From the NCBI GenBank assembly GCA_016795385.1, contig JAEUHI010000012.1, positions 1 through 63,133 on the forward strand: a DNA stretch of 63,133 nucleotides, written 5' to 3'. How positions within the stretch are numbered: position 1 is the stretch's first letter; each line of letters opens with the position of its first letter. This DNA comes from Verrucomicrobiales bacterium (GTDB taxonomy: Bacteria; Verrucomicrobiota; Verrucomicrobiia; Verrucomicrobiales; DEV007). The notes under the pieces are model-generated. The model saw only the letters and a program-made list of their open reading frames with translations. It searched no databases and had not been told where the DNA came from. Positions 17,610-27,029 of the stretch are shown here, one piece after another. A program made the position numbers and the translations under genes.

Positions 17610-18962
17610 TTGCGGATGAGCATGAAAGGACTCAAGCGAAACTGCGAGGGTTTGGGCCGTCGGGACTTCATCCAGACCGGATTGGGTGCCCTCGGGGGCA
17701 TCGGTCTTTCCCAGATGCTCGGCATGCGCGCCGCCAGCGCCGCGGCGGGCAGCCCGGTGGTAACGAACAACAACACCCGTTGCATCCTCATCTGGCTCGA
17801 TGGTGGTCCCTCGCACTACGAGACCTTCGATCCGAAACCTGATGCGCCCTCGGAGATCCGCGGCGAGTTCAAGTCGATCCCGACCTCCGTCCCCGGCGTC
17901 CATTTCTCGGAGAAATTTCCCAAGCTCGCGAAGAGTTTCGACCTCTTCACCGTGGTCCGCTCCATCGCCCACGTGCAAAACAACCACGGGGCCGGCAACC
18001 ACTACCTCATGACCGGTTCGCCCACGCCGGTGCCGGTCGGCTGCGGTGCTTTTGTCACCTTCCATCCCAGCTATGGGTCGGTCGTCAGCCATCACCGCCA
18101 GGTGCCGCATGGCATGCCGGCCTACGTCTCGACGCCGCGGATCTCCCGGTCGGGTGGTCCGAATTTCCTCGGGGCCCAGCACGCCCCTTTTGTGATCGCG
18201 GACAATCCCGACAGCAAGAGCTTCCGCGTCCGCGACGTCTCCCTGCCGAAGGAGATCGAGGACGGCCGCGCCAAATCGCGTGTCGAGCTGCGCCGATCCC
18301 TCGACCAACTCCGCCGCATCACCGACACCGCGGCGGAAGATCCGGCGGTCTCGTTCGACGAGTATTACGCCCGCGCCTTCGACCTCGTCACCTCGACCGA
18401 GGCGCAGAAGGCCTTCGACATTTCCCACGAGCCCGAGAACGTCCGCGAAAAGTACGGTCGCAATGACTTCGGCCAGCGGCTCCTCCTCGCCCGCCGTCTC
18501 ACCGAGGTGGGCGTGCCTTTCGTCACCGTCTACTACGGCGGATGGGACGACCACCGCACCCTCTTCGAGAACTTCAAGAAGGACAAGGCGGAGCGCGTCG
18601 ACACCGGCGTCAGCGCCCTCATCCAGGATCTCGCCGAGCGGGGCACGCTGGAGAACACCATGGTGCTTTTGTTAGGTGAATTCGGCCGCACGCCGAAGAT
18701 CAACAAGGACGCGGGACGCGACCACTGGTCGTTCGCCATGAGCGTGCTGATGGCCGGAGCCGGCATCCCCGGTGGCCAGATCGTCGGGGCGACCGACGTG
18801 AAGGGCTACTACGCGAACGAAAACATCTACGCGCCCGAGGATTTCGCCGCGAGCCTCTACACGAAGATGGGCGTGGATCCGACGACCGTCCTGCACGACA
18901 CGAACAACCGTCCCGTGCAGCTCGTGAACAACGGCCGCCTCATCAAGGAACTCTTCGCCTGA
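17610..18962 (+). CDS. DUF1501 protein, Tat-exported
   Basis: This 450-residue protein belongs to DUF1501, a sulfatase-like alkaline-phosphatase-fold family common in Planctomycetota and Verrucomicrobiota. The N-terminus has a Tat-type signal: GRRDFIQTGLGALGGIGLSQM ending near AASAAA. Family hallmarks are CILIWLDGGPSHYETFDPKP, VRSIAHVQNNHGAGNHYLMTG, FVTVYYGGWDDH and LLGEFGRTPKIN followed by GRDHW. The reaction is not established for the family. It precedes a PPC-like secreted protein by nine bases, so the two form an operon. Unlike many such loci there is no DUF1549/DUF1553 cytochrome gene beside it. Confidence 0.9.
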   Translation: MRMSMKGLKRNCEGLGRRDFIQTGLGALGGIGLSQMLGMRAASAAAGSPVVTNNNTRCILIWLDGGPSHYETFDPKPDAPSEIRGEFKSIPTSVPGVHFSEKFPKLAKSFDLFTVVRSIAHVQNNHGAGNHYLMTGSPTPVPVGCGAFVTFHPSYGSVVSHHRQVPHGMPAYVSTPRISRSGGPNFLGAQHAPFVIADNPDSKSFRVRDVSLPKEIEDGRAKSRVELRRSLDQLRRITDTAAEDPAVSFDEYYARAFDLVTSTEAQKAFDISHEPENVREKYGRNDFGQRLLLARRLTEVGVPFVTVYYGGWDDHRTLFENFKKDKAERVDTGVSALIQDLAERGTLENTMVLLLGEFGRTPKINKDAGRDHWSFAMSVLMAGAGIPGGQIVGATDVKGYYANENIYAPEDFAASLYTKMGVDPTTVLHDTNNRPVQLVNNGRLIKELFA

Positions 18963-18971
18963 TCGACCGGC

Positions 18972-20594
18972 ATGCGCGGTCCCGCCATCGTCTCCGCGCT
19001 TTTGTTTGCGGCGCTCCCGGCCATCGCGGCCGTGCCTGCGCTGGAATCGGTCTTCCCGGCCGGCGGCAAACAGGGTGCGGAGATCGATGTGACCCTGTCA
19101 GGCAAAATCGAGCCGTGGCCCTGTGCGATCTGGTTTTCGGAGAAGGGCCTCACCTTCACGCCCGATCCGGCCAAGGCGGGGACGGGTAAAATCCGGATCG
19201 AGGCCTCGGTGAAACCGGGCCCCGTGTATCTCCGCGCCCACAACGCCGAGGGCGCGAGTCCGCCGCTGCTCTTCATCGTCGGCGACCAGACCGAGATCAA
19301 CGAGGAGGAAAAAGACAACAGCACCCTCGCCGGAGCGATCGCGCTCGATCGTGCGAAGCTGCCCTTTGTCATCAACGGCACGCTCTCCGCTGGCGGAGAG
19401 TTGGATGTCTACCGGCTCCCGCTTGAGAAAGGCGAGACCCTGCACGCGCGCGTCGAGGGATATGGCCTGCGTTCGCTCATCGATCCCGCCCTGCATCTGC
19501 ACGACGCCGCGGGAAATCGTCTCATCCTCCAGCACGATGGTCCCGCCAATCTCGATCCGGGTTTCACCTTTACCGCTCCGGAAAAGGGCGACTATCTGAT
19601 TTCGCTCGCGGGCTTTTCCCATCCCCCGGCGGCGAGCGTCGCCTACACCGGCTCGAAGAACTCGCATTACCGGCTCCATCTCGCGTTGAAGCCCGGACAG
19701 ATTCCAGCGCGTCTCGTGCCCACGGATCTTGGTGCCGACACCGTGGCCGGTCCAGTCACTCCTGGTAAGGCGGTGGTCGGCACCCTCGCGAAGGCCGCGA
19801 CTCCGATGGTGTATCCTCTCACCGCAAAGAAAGGCGAGGTGCATCTCATCCGCGTCGAGGGGCGCGCCCTTGGGTTTCCCATCGATCCGGTGATGCGCCT
19901 GCTCAAGGCCGATGGTTCGGAGATCCGCAAGGAAGACGACTCGAACAAAACCTCCGATCCCGAATATCTCTGGACCGTGTCCGCGGATGGCGATTACCAG
20001 GTCGAGGTTTCCGACCGCTTTTCCCGGGGTGGTCCGGAGATGCGGTATCGTCTGACGCTTTCGCCATCGACGCCGGATTTCACCGCCACACTCGACAAGG
20101 CGCAATATGCGATGGAGCGCGGCAAGCCTCTCGAAATCAAGGCGACCGTCACCCGGCTGCGCGGACACAAGGAGAAGCTCGTCGCGAGCGTGACGGGATT
20201 GCCGGCCGGCATCACCCTGACCGCTCCTGAGGTGCCCGAAAAGGGAGGAGAGGTGATCTTGAAGCTCGAAGCCAAGGCCGATGCCGCCGGATTCAGCGGA
20301 CCCCTCCGTGTCGTTTTCAAAGAGGAAAAGGCCGAAGGGGCGAAGTCGGAGAAGACGGCCGTCTTTTCCTTCAAGGATGACAACTACCGCGGTGCCTACG
20401 CGATCGATGAGATCGAATCGGTCTGGCTGGCTTTGCCCCCGGTGAAGGAAGAGCCGAAGAAAGAGGCACCGAAGAAGGAAGAGAAAAAAGAGGAGAAGAA
20501 GCCCGAGCCGAAGAAGGAAGAACCGAAAAAGCCCGAGGCCAAAAAAGAGGAGCCCAAAAAGCCCGAAGCCAGGAAAGAGGAGCCGAAGAAGTGA
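18972..20594 (+). CDS. Exported PPC-like beta-domain protein with Lys/Glu/Pro tail
   Basis: This 540-residue protein has a signal peptide (about 1-19). It then has an IPT-like first domain (LESVFPAGGKQGAEIDVTLSG) and two pre-peptidase-C-like beta domains, near GELDVYRLPLEKGETLHARVEG and near MVYPLTAKKGEVHLIRVEGR. The pattern of a DxYxL strand, a hydrophobic K-G-E turn and a later GDYLISL or GDYQVEV strand fits PPC modules. The last 45 or so residues are an imperfect repeat of EEPKKPEAKK type, a flexible charged tail of unknown use. It follows DUF1501 by nine bases. Such proteins are usual partners of DUF1501 and DUF1549 proteins. Confidence 0.75.
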   Translation: MRGPAIVSALLFAALPAIAAVPALESVFPAGGKQGAEIDVTLSGKIEPWPCAIWFSEKGLTFTPDPAKAGTGKIRIEASVKPGPVYLRAHNAEGASPPLLFIVGDQTEINEEEKDNSTLAGAIALDRAKLPFVINGTLSAGGELDVYRLPLEKGETLHARVEGYGLRSLIDPALHLHDAAGNRLILQHDGPANLDPGFTFTAPEKGDYLISLAGFSHPPAASVAYTGSKNSHYRLHLALKPGQIPARLVPTDLGADTVAGPVTPGKAVVGTLAKAATPMVYPLTAKKGEVHLIRVEGRALGFPIDPVMRLLKADGSEIRKEDDSNKTSDPEYLWTVSADGDYQVEVSDRFSRGGPEMRYRLTLSPSTPDFTATLDKAQYAMERGKPLEIKATVTRLRGHKEKLVASVTGLPAGITLTAPEVPEKGGEVILKLEAKADAAGFSGPLRVVFKEEKAEGAKSEKTAVFSFKDDNYRGAYAIDEIESVWLALPPVKEEPKKEAPKKEEKKEEKKPEPKKEEPKKPEAKKEEPKKPEARKEEPKK

Positions 20595-20598
20595 GGCT

Positions 20599-22347
20599 CT
20601 ATTTCGTTTGTGTGACCGTCGTGGCATCCCGCAGGATCCAATAACGCGGGTAGCCGTCGAGTTTCACGGTCAGTGTGCCGGTCGCGTCGATCGGATCTTC
20701 GTTGCCCATCTCATCGACGAAGACAACTTCTTTTCCATCGTGTGCGAGTGTCACCGGTGCGGGAGTCTCACCGAGATGGAATCCGGCGACGATGAGATCA
20801 GTTCCCTTCTTGAAGACATACAAATGTTCGCCGTCCGACTCGACGAGCGTCTCGTGGAATGAGCTATTTGTCAGGGTGCCGGTGAGCGCGGAGATCGCCG
20901 CGTAGACGAAGCGCGGGCAATACTGGTAATCGACCAGCCCGAAGTCGGGCGGGCCGTCGCGGCCGGGACCCCGGGTCATGCGCGAGCAGAAGAGGAGGAT
21001 GCCGGCGTGGCCGTTCGCCCACGAATAGAGCACCTTCTGGGCGTCGACCTGGGCCTGGCGGCGCTCCTGATCGAGACGCCAGGCGCTGTAGCCCGCCTCG
21101 GTGTTCACCCAGCGGTCGAGCGTTTCGCCCGCCCCGGCCTGGAGGCGCCGCATCGTCGCGAAGCTGCGTTTGTAGTCGGCGAGATTGCCGTGGGCATTAT
21201 AAGCGGGCAGGTCGATGAGACCGCGCAGCTCGCGGATGAAGTAGGCGCATTTCGCTTCATCGACGAGCGAATACCCGCCCTGGGTCACCGGCAGATGGGG
21301 GGCGACGCGGCGGATCTCGTCGAGGGAGAAACGGTATTGCGTGACGAACTCCTCGTTCGTGCCGGACCAGTAACCGATCTGGTCGGGCTCGTTCGAGACC
21401 TGCACGAAACGGGCGTGTTCGCCATAGCGCTCCACGAGCGCGGCGAGGTAGGCGCGCTGCGGCTTTTCCTGATGGGGATAACGCCAGCGGTTTTTCCCTT
21501 GATCCTCATACCGCGGCAACACCGCCCAGTCGGCCGAGTTCATCGTTTGCAACACGAGCTGGAATCCTCGCGAGGTCCAGGATCCGACCGCCGCGTCCAT
21601 CCGGGTGAAGTCGAAATAAAATTCCTCTTCCCCCACCTTGGTTTTTTTCCGACCCATCTCGAGCGATTCATCCGTACGCACGACCTGGATCCCCGTGCGG
21701 GCGATGAGCGAGGCTTCGAGATTCCTTGCCTGCTCCTCCGACAGTCCCGCAGGCAGGGTCGGATCGCCTCCGGGTTTCCAATGGTAGCGGCCGGGAAAGG
21801 CGCAGATCCCGACGAAGAACTCGTCCTTCTTCCAAGTCTCGCGGGCCGTGTTGAGATCGCGGGTGGCGGCGAGATTACGGATGAGGCGGCGGATGCAAAC
21901 CCCGTCTTTCCATCCGTCGAGCGTCAGGAGATAGCTGCCGAGGCCGTTGATGCCAATCGAGATCTCCTGTTCCTTGCCCGGCTCAATCGTCCATTGGCGC
22001 ACGAGGGTGTTGTGCCAGTTCCACACCGACAAGGTGGCCCGGTCGTATTGCGATGCATCCACCGAAACGAGGAGCCGGAATGGCTCAGCGGTGGGGCCGG
22101 TGCGGCTCCATGCGTAGGGCCCCCGGACGGGCACGAGCGAGAGCCCGTCGCCGCTGAGCCGATGTTCGGCGACGACGTCGCTCAGCCAGGGCACTCCGGG
22201 TTCGGGCAGGGCGGGATCGCCGGGGGCCAGGGTCGTTTGCCAGGGTCCGGCCGAAAGGGTGAGGGGCAGGGCAAAAACCACTCCGACCCAAGAGGGTAGG
22301 GTGGAAGACCTGACCCTATCAAAGACACCAAAACATCCCCGCATCAT
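20599..22347 (-). CDS. Clan-A-like glycoside hydrolase
   Basis: This 582-residue exported protein has a hydrophobic segment at about residues 18-33 (WVGVVFALPLTLSAG) as signal. A beta domain (about 35-170) precedes a TIM-barrel-like region. That region contains ARFVQVSNEPDQIGYW, whose NEP fits the acid/base Glu of clan-A glycosidases, and DRWVNTEAGYSAW, whose Glu fits the nucleophile. YNAHGNLADYKRSF lies between them. A small beta domain ends the chain. The exact GH family is not clear. The ATG at 22347 overlaps the stop of the pectate-lyase-like gene (ATGA), so the proteins are made together, probably to degrade one polysaccharide. Confidence 0.65.
   Translation of the reverse strand: MMRGCFGVFDRVRSSTLPSWVGVVFALPLTLSAGPWQTTLAPGDPALPEPGVPWLSDVVAEHRLSGDGLSLVPVRGPYAWSRTGPTAEPFRLLVSVDASQYDRATLSVWNWHNTLVRQWTIEPGKEQEISIGINGLGSYLLTLDGWKDGVCIRRLIRNLAATRDLNTARETWKKDEFFVGICAFPGRYHWKPGGDPTLPAGLSEEQARNLEASLIARTGIQVVRTDESLEMGRKKTKVGEEEFYFDFTRMDAAVGSWTSRGFQLVLQTMNSADWAVLPRYEDQGKNRWRYPHQEKPQRAYLAALVERYGEHARFVQVSNEPDQIGYWSGTNEEFVTQYRFSLDEIRRVAPHLPVTQGGYSLVDEAKCAYFIRELRGLIDLPAYNAHGNLADYKRSFATMRRLQAGAGETLDRWVNTEAGYSAWRLDQERRQAQVDAQKVLYSWANGHAGILLFCSRMTRGPGRDGPPDFGLVDYQYCPRFVYAAISALTGTLTNSSFHETLVESDGEHLYVFKKGTDLIVAGFHLGETPAPVTLAHDGKEVVFVDEMGNEDPIDATGTLTVKLDGYPRYWILRDATTVTQTK
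20867..20877 (-). repeat. ACCCTGACAAA dispersed word, copy 3
   Basis: Within the clan-A-like glycosidase gene, read as Thr-Leu-Thr-Asn (ACC CTG ACA AAT). Confidence 0.7.
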
Positions 22348-24215
22348 CGGCCGAGGTAGATCCAGGGCATCTCGGCGAGCTCGCGGGTCTCGGCTCCCTG
22401 GCGTTCGCGCACCCAGAGGGTGACGGGTTGGCGGTTGAAGTTGCGTTCGTTGACGCCGAAGAGATTCAGGGTCGCGTCGGCAACGGTGAAGGCGGGTTCG
22501 CCGGCGGTCCAGCCGCTGTTGGAATAGAGAAAGACGCCGTTGACCTCGGTGATGCCGCCGGCGGTCGTCTCGATGAGGGTGCCGGTCTTCTCCGTCTTCA
22601 GCCCGAGGATCCAGAGTTTGCCGCCGGCGTTCCGGCATTTCAGTCCCTCGCGTTCGCTGTTGAGCTGACGGCACCACGCGCTCTGGCCGGGGGCGAGACG
22701 GTTGAGGTGGCCGCAGAGATCGTCGAGAAAGAGATCGCCTTTTCCGATGCCTTCGACGGCGAAGCCGGTGGCGGAGCTGATCACGAGGGTGCGGGCGCTC
22801 TCGTGGCGCACGAGGATCTCGGCGCCGCCGCTTTGATTGGTCATGCGTTCGATGACGACCATGGGAGCATCGGGCAGCTTCTGCGGGTGCTTGCCATCGA
22901 CGAGCCGCCAGACGGGTTCGCCCTCGGCGGTGAAGCGGCCCTCGAGACCGATGAGGCGCTGCACGGGACCGCGGATCTCGACGGTGGTGGAGAAGAGAAA
23001 ATTCGCGCCGGCGGGGAGGTAGATGGTCTTCGCCCCGGAATCGATCGCCTTCTGCAGGGCGGCGCTGGCGTCGGCGGCACCGGTGGCATCGGCTCCGAAG
23101 TCGAGCAGATTCGCCCATTCCTTCGCGGGATCGCCCCACGGGATTTCCGGAGTCTCTTTCACCGGTAGATGCGACACTTCGCCCGCTTGGGCAAAGGTGC
23201 CGTCGCCGACTTCGCGGAAGAGAGAACGCACGTTCTTGTGCGAGGTGTCCTCGGCGATGAGGCCGGGCGGTCCGACGTCGCCCTTGTCGCGACCTTTGTC
23301 ATCATGGTTGACGGCGAGGCGGTAGCCGAGAATCTCGACGTTGCGGAGATACATCTGGCGCTGGTTGTGGATGGCGGGGGTGTTGCCGTCGGGATTGATG
23401 GCATGGAGGTGCGCGCCGAGGAGCGTGACGGTGCCCCACGAATCCTTTTCGTTGTAGATCGAGGGCACGCGGTTCTCACTGATGAGGTCGCGCACGAAGA
23501 CCATTTGGTGATAATTCCACCAGCCGAGACGGCGTTGGTTGCTGAGGAGGACGTGCTCGAAGGTATTCGAATTCACGGGCCATTTCGTGCTGATGCCGGT
23601 TTCGAATCCCGTCACGGTGAGGTGTCGGACGAGGAGCGGGCCGATCTCATCGCAGTGCCCGAGATCGAGCCCGATCTTGCCCGAGCTATCAGCCGCGCGG
23701 ATCGTGAGGTGGCGGATCGTGCCCTGGTTGCTCGCGTTGAACTGCAGCCCGATCGCCCCGGCGTTGCGCGGACCGACTTCGATGGTGAGATCGCGCACGG
23801 CGTTGCGGAAGCGTTGTGCCGGCGCGCTGCCGGTCCAGAGGAGGGGTTTGGGTTTTCCGCCGTCGGTGAAGCCGCCGGTGTTTTCGGGGAGGCGGAGAAG
23901 GGAGAGCGTCTCGCCCGCTCCCTGGAGGATGGTGCGTTTTTGCGCGTTGCCTCCGCTCTCGCCCGCCGGCCAGCGCAGGGTGTCGCGGATGAGGAAGACG
24001 CCCGGCGGCAGGTAGATGATGCGGTTGCCATTCGGGTAGGCATCGAGCGCGGCCTGGATCGCGGCGGTGTCGTCGCCTTCGTCATCGGGGATGGCGCCAT
24101 ACTCGCGGACATCGACGATGCCTCCGTCGGAGGGAAAGGTGATGGGGACGATCTGGGCGATCGCGGAGGAGGCCGCCGACGAGAGAAGGAGCGTTGCGAG
24201 GAGGAGGAATCTCAT
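22344..24215 (-). CDS. Double pectate-lyase-like beta-helix protein
   Basis: This 623-residue exported protein has a signal peptide (MRFLLLATLLLSSAASSAIA). Two Pectate_lyase_3-type openings are visible. The first is VDVREYGAIPDDEGDDTAAIQAALDA with IIYLPPGVFLIRDTLRW near residues 35-80. The second is NLLDFGADATGAADASAALQKAID with TIYLPAGANFLF near 368-410. Both are followed by strands and turns of a right-handed beta helix. Such folds occur in pectate lyases, polygalacturonases and phage depolymerases; I cannot tell lyase from hydrolase. It lies 15 bases after the sialidase-like gene and overlaps the clan-A-like gene, so it is the middle of a three-gene operon. Confidence 0.75.
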   Translation of the reverse strand: MRFLLLATLLLSSAASSAIAQIVPITFPSDGGIVDVREYGAIPDDEGDDTAAIQAALDAYPNGNRIIYLPPGVFLIRDTLRWPAGESGGNAQKRTILQGAGETLSLLRLPENTGGFTDGGKPKPLLWTGSAPAQRFRNAVRDLTIEVGPRNAGAIGLQFNASNQGTIRHLTIRAADSSGKIGLDLGHCDEIGPLLVRHLTVTGFETGISTKWPVNSNTFEHVLLSNQRRLGWWNYHQMVFVRDLISENRVPSIYNEKDSWGTVTLLGAHLHAINPDGNTPAIHNQRQMYLRNVEILGYRLAVNHDDKGRDKGDVGPPGLIAEDTSHKNVRSLFREVGDGTFAQAGEVSHLPVKETPEIPWGDPAKEWANLLDFGADATGAADASAALQKAIDSGAKTIYLPAGANFLFSTTVEIRGPVQRLIGLEGRFTAEGEPVWRLVDGKHPQKLPDAPMVVIERMTNQSGGAEILVRHESARTLVISSATGFAVEGIGKGDLFLDDLCGHLNRLAPGQSAWCRQLNSEREGLKCRNAGGKLWILGLKTEKTGTLIETTAGGITEVNGVFLYSNSGWTAGEPAFTVADATLNLFGVNERNFNRQPVTLWVRERQGAETRELAEMPWIYLGR

Positions 24216-24230
24216 GGACGGCGGACCCGC

Positions 24231-25358
24231 CTACTGTTTCACGAGAGCATCGGTCTCGGCAATCTTGAAACGGGTGGAGACGACGGAATGTTTCTCGGGA
24301 CCGGGGGCGTATTTCACGTAGGTGGTGATGACGAGGGTGCCATCGGGCAAGAGTTCGACGCCGGGATAACCGCAATCGCTGACCCGCTCGGCGTGACTGT
24401 GGAGCAGCTTGATGCGGTAGTCGCCGCCCTTTCCGGACTTGATGTCCTCGTAGTCGCCGACCCAGGCCACGAAGTGTCCGCGCGTGGGACTTTCCGGAGC
24501 CATGTCGCGGAAGGCGAAGATCCAGCGCCCGTCGGGCAGGCGTGTGCCGATGTGGCGATCACCGCTGAGCCCCCACGGGGTGTCGACGGGAGTGGTCCAG
24601 GTCGCGCCGTCATCCTGCGAGAACATCATCAGGCTGCGGCCCTTGTGGGTGTTCTCACGCATCAGGCAGCAGAGTTCGCCTCCATCGGGCGAGCGAAAGA
24701 CGAAGGGTTCGCAGGGATTCTTTTCCGCGACGGCGGCAACGAGGCGGGGCTCGCTCCAGGTGAGACCTCCGTCGGCGGTAAGGGTTTGGAAAACGCCGAG
24801 CGGCGATTTGTCCGCGCCTTCGGGACCCTTGTGATAGAGGCCGAGGTATTGTCCGTCCTTCAATTTCACGATGCTGCTGAAGGTCATGACGCAGGGAAAT
24901 CCGAGCGGCGGCATCTCTTTCCACGTCTTGCCTTCGTCCTCGCTCATGATCGAGGGCATGCCGGGACCTCCGCGTTTGCCGAGGGCGGCGGACCAGACCC
25001 AGATCCGCGCCTTGCCCGCCGGATCGACGAGCCGGTAGATGCTGGGACAATTCTGATGGGTCGAAAAGCCGGCGGGGAGCTGGTCGTCGAGCCGCGTCCA
25101 GGTGAGTCCGCCGTCCTCGCTTTTCGCCATGGGGCCGGCCGCGCCCCCGTGATTGATGCACCAAACGGTGTAGATCGTTTTCCCATCGGGCATCAGCAGG
25201 GTGGTGGGATGTCCCTGATAGACCTCCGCGGTGCCTGCGGCGATGACGACGTGGCGATCCGTTTCTCCTGACAAATCCACCCAAGGCAGGTCGGGGCCGT
25301 CGGCGGCGAGCGACGGAGCGACGATGGCGAGGAGAAAAGCGGCGAAGGTGTTTTTCAT
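24231..25358 (-). CDS. Exo-sialidase-family (BNR repeat) exported protein
   Basis: This 375-residue protein has a signal peptide (about 1-18) and a six-bladed propeller pattern. Four Asp-box motifs are clear: [24 protein letters not shown] and SQDDGATW. A conserved Glu/Arg setting ([23 protein letters not shown]) and a Tyr near the C-terminus ([21 protein letters not shown]) fit sialidase-superfamily enzymes. The family also holds enzymes on other sugars, so sialic acid is not certain. It is the first gene of an operon with the pectate-lyase-like and clan-A-like genes. A haloperoxidase-like gene ends 54 bases upstream. Confidence 0.8.
   Translation of the reverse strand: MKNTFAAFLLAIVAPSLAADGPDLPWVDLSGETDRHVVIAAGTAEVYQGHPTTLLMPDGKTIYTVWCINHGGAAGPMAKSEDGGLTWTRLDDQLPAGFSTHQNCPSIYRLVDPAGKARIWVWSAALGKRGGPGMPSIMSEDEGKTWKEMPPLGFPCVMTFSSIVKLKDGQYLGLYHKGPEGADKSPLGVFQTLTADGGLTWSEPRLVAAVAEKNPCEPFVFRSPDGGELCCLMRENTHKGRSLMMFSQDDGATWTTPVDTPWGLSGDRHIGTRLPDGRWIFAFRDMAPESPTRGHFVAWVGDYEDIKSGKGGDYRIKLLHSHAERVSDCGYPGVELLPDGTLVITTYVKYAPGPEKHSVVSTRFKIAETDALVKQ
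25266..25274 (+). repeat. CCTGACAAA dispersed word, copy 4
   Basis: Within the sialidase-like gene, read there as Leu-Ser-Gly (TTG TCA GGA) just after the signal peptide. Confidence 0.65.
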
Positions 25359-25412
25359 CGCGTCACTATAGGTGTCGGCGCCGTGGGCGGCGAGTACGTC
25401 TTCGCGAGCGGA

Positions 25413-26897
25413 TCAGGGACGCACTTTCGCGGTGCCGTTGAAGTATTCCTGATACTTCGGCCAACTCCACGCCGCGATTTCCCGTCCGACGCGGAGGCCG
25501 ACGTCGTTGTCGACGGGGATGTGATAACCGCCGAGCGCCCGCGAGAGGGCCGCCATCTCGGCGGTGGCGGAGAAGGTCGGCAGGGTCAGCGTCACTTCCT
25601 CGCCTCCGTCGTTCTCCGTGAGCTCGCAATGGCGGCGCTTTTCGATGGCATCGAATTCATCGCTGCCGGTGAACAACTCGAGCATTTTCGCGCAGGCGCC
25701 GCTGACGGTGGCGTGGCCGCTCGTGTAGCCGGGGAAGGGCGGGGTGATGAAGGACTGCGGGGAATAAGGGTGCCATTCCTCGGCGGCCATCTCCTTCGTG
25801 CCGCCATCGGGGCCGGCCCAACCGACGACACGCTGGCCCTTGTAATAATGACGCACGAGCGTCCAAGGGCGGGAACTGTCGTAATAGCGCTTCGTTTCCC
25901 AGCAGGAGATGAAAGCATCGTGCGCGGTGTTGGCGATCACAAAAAACAGTTTCACATCCTCGTCGATGCCGTGCTGGTCCCGGCGCGAGACGTCCTGGGC
26001 GAAGCGCAGCCAGTGGCCGCTCTGGGCGGTCGAGCGCGGACCATCGCGCATGAACTCGACGATGGCTTTTTCGTCATTGGTCAGGTGCCGGTTGTAGGCG
26101 AGGACCTGATCGGTCTCGCGGCGCAGGAGCGCGTCGTCGGTATCGGTGCGCGGCGGAGGGCCGGGGCGGAACTGGTCGCTGCGCTCGATCACGAAGGTCT
26201 TCACGCGATACCAGTGGGGGGTGAGGAAGCCGGGGGTGACCTGTTTTCCATCGGGCAACGTGAAGGTGATGGGCTGCCACCGATCCGGATCGAGGATGCG
26301 ATCGGGCGGATTCACGGGTTGGTAATAGGTGTAGTCGCCGTAGGGTGTGCCGTCTCCTCCGACCTCGTCGCCGAACTGATTGGATCCGTCGTGCCGCCGG
26401 TATTCCCCGACGGCTTTCGCGGCCAGTTGGCCGATTCCGGCGGGGGTGGCGGGATCATCGGAGACCACGGCCGGGTCGTGCCCCATCCGGCGCATTTCCG
26501 CTTCCAGAAATTCGCGGTCCTCGGGATAGACAAAGAGGAGAGCGTGGAACGAAGCGTAGGCGATGGCGGTCTCCTTGTTGGCGGGGGTGTGCTCCGCGAC
26601 GGGACGGCGCAGGCTGCCGCCCAAGCGCGATCCGACCGCGGACGGATCGTAGGCCGCCCAGGCGTCATACATCGCGGTGGCCCAGATGGAATGAGCCCGG
26701 GCGATGACGGTGGGGCGCGGCGCGTTGCGGCTCACCTCCCGGGCGGTGGCCTCCTGGGCGATATCGAGCCACTGATAGGCGGCGGAAACTTTCACTCCCT
26801 CAGTCGTATCCATGTGCCGCAGGGGTTCCGCGGCTCGGGAGGAGCAGAAAAAGAAAAGGACCGGTGTGATCCAGAAAAGTCGGGGGAGGCTTCTCAT
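25413..26897 (-). CDS. Vanadium-haloperoxidase-like PAP2 protein
   Basis: This 494-residue exported protein has a signal peptide (MRSLPRLFWITPVLFFFCSSRAA). It shows the vanadate-binding layout of vanadium-dependent haloperoxidases and related phosphatases: a Lys/Arg region YYDSSRPWTLVRHYY, the core PFPGYTSGHATVSGA with Ser-Gly-His, and RALGGYHIPVDNDVGLRVGREIA, where the Arg and His fit the last ligand block. The start at 26897 (MRSLP) is preferred to one four codons upstream because it gives a standard signal peptide. The substrate is unknown. It may lead the sialidase operon, which begins 54 bases downstream. Confidence 0.8.
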   Translation of the reverse strand: MRSLPRLFWITPVLFFFCSSRAAEPLRHMDTTEGVKVSAAYQWLDIAQEATAREVSRNAPRPTVIARAHSIWATAMYDAWAAYDPSAVGSRLGGSLRRPVAEHTPANKETAIAYASFHALLFVYPEDREFLEAEMRRMGHDPAVVSDDPATPAGIGQLAAKAVGEYRRHDGSNQFGDEVGGDGTPYGDYTYYQPVNPPDRILDPDRWQPITFTLPDGKQVTPGFLTPHWYRVKTFVIERSDQFRPGPPPRTDTDDALLRRETDQVLAYNRHLTNDEKAIVEFMRDGPRSTAQSGHWLRFAQDVSRRDQHGIDEDVKLFFVIANTAHDAFISCWETKRYYDSSRPWTLVRHYYKGQRVVGWAGPDGGTKEMAAEEWHPYSPQSFITPPFPGYTSGHATVSGACAKMLELFTGSDEFDAIEKRRHCELTENDGGEEVTLTLPTFSATAEMAALSRALGGYHIPVDNDVGLRVGREIAAWSWPKYQEYFNGTAKVRP

Positions 26898-27029
26898 GGA
26901 ACCATCCAACGGCCGGCGAATGCGAAATGCAAGACTGGGATTGCGGACTACGCCCGATTATTAAATTGCGTAAGCATCTTTTTTACTATGGAATCGGTGG
27001 AACGCATCGTTAGCGGATTAACCCACTTT

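Noticed and set aside
22309..22318. GACCTGACCC near the start of the clan-A-like gene as another GGGTCAGG repeat
   Set aside because: It is a single short match without neighbouring units or the GGAACGACTTCCG end.
23169..25271. 700-codon plus-strand open frame
   Set aside because: It lies opposite the pectate-lyase-like and sialidase-like genes, which have signals and motifs; the frame shows none.
25383..27029. Long in-frame extension upstream of the NHL-repeat protein
   Set aside because: It runs antisense to the haloperoxidase-like gene. A good signal peptide starts at 27030.
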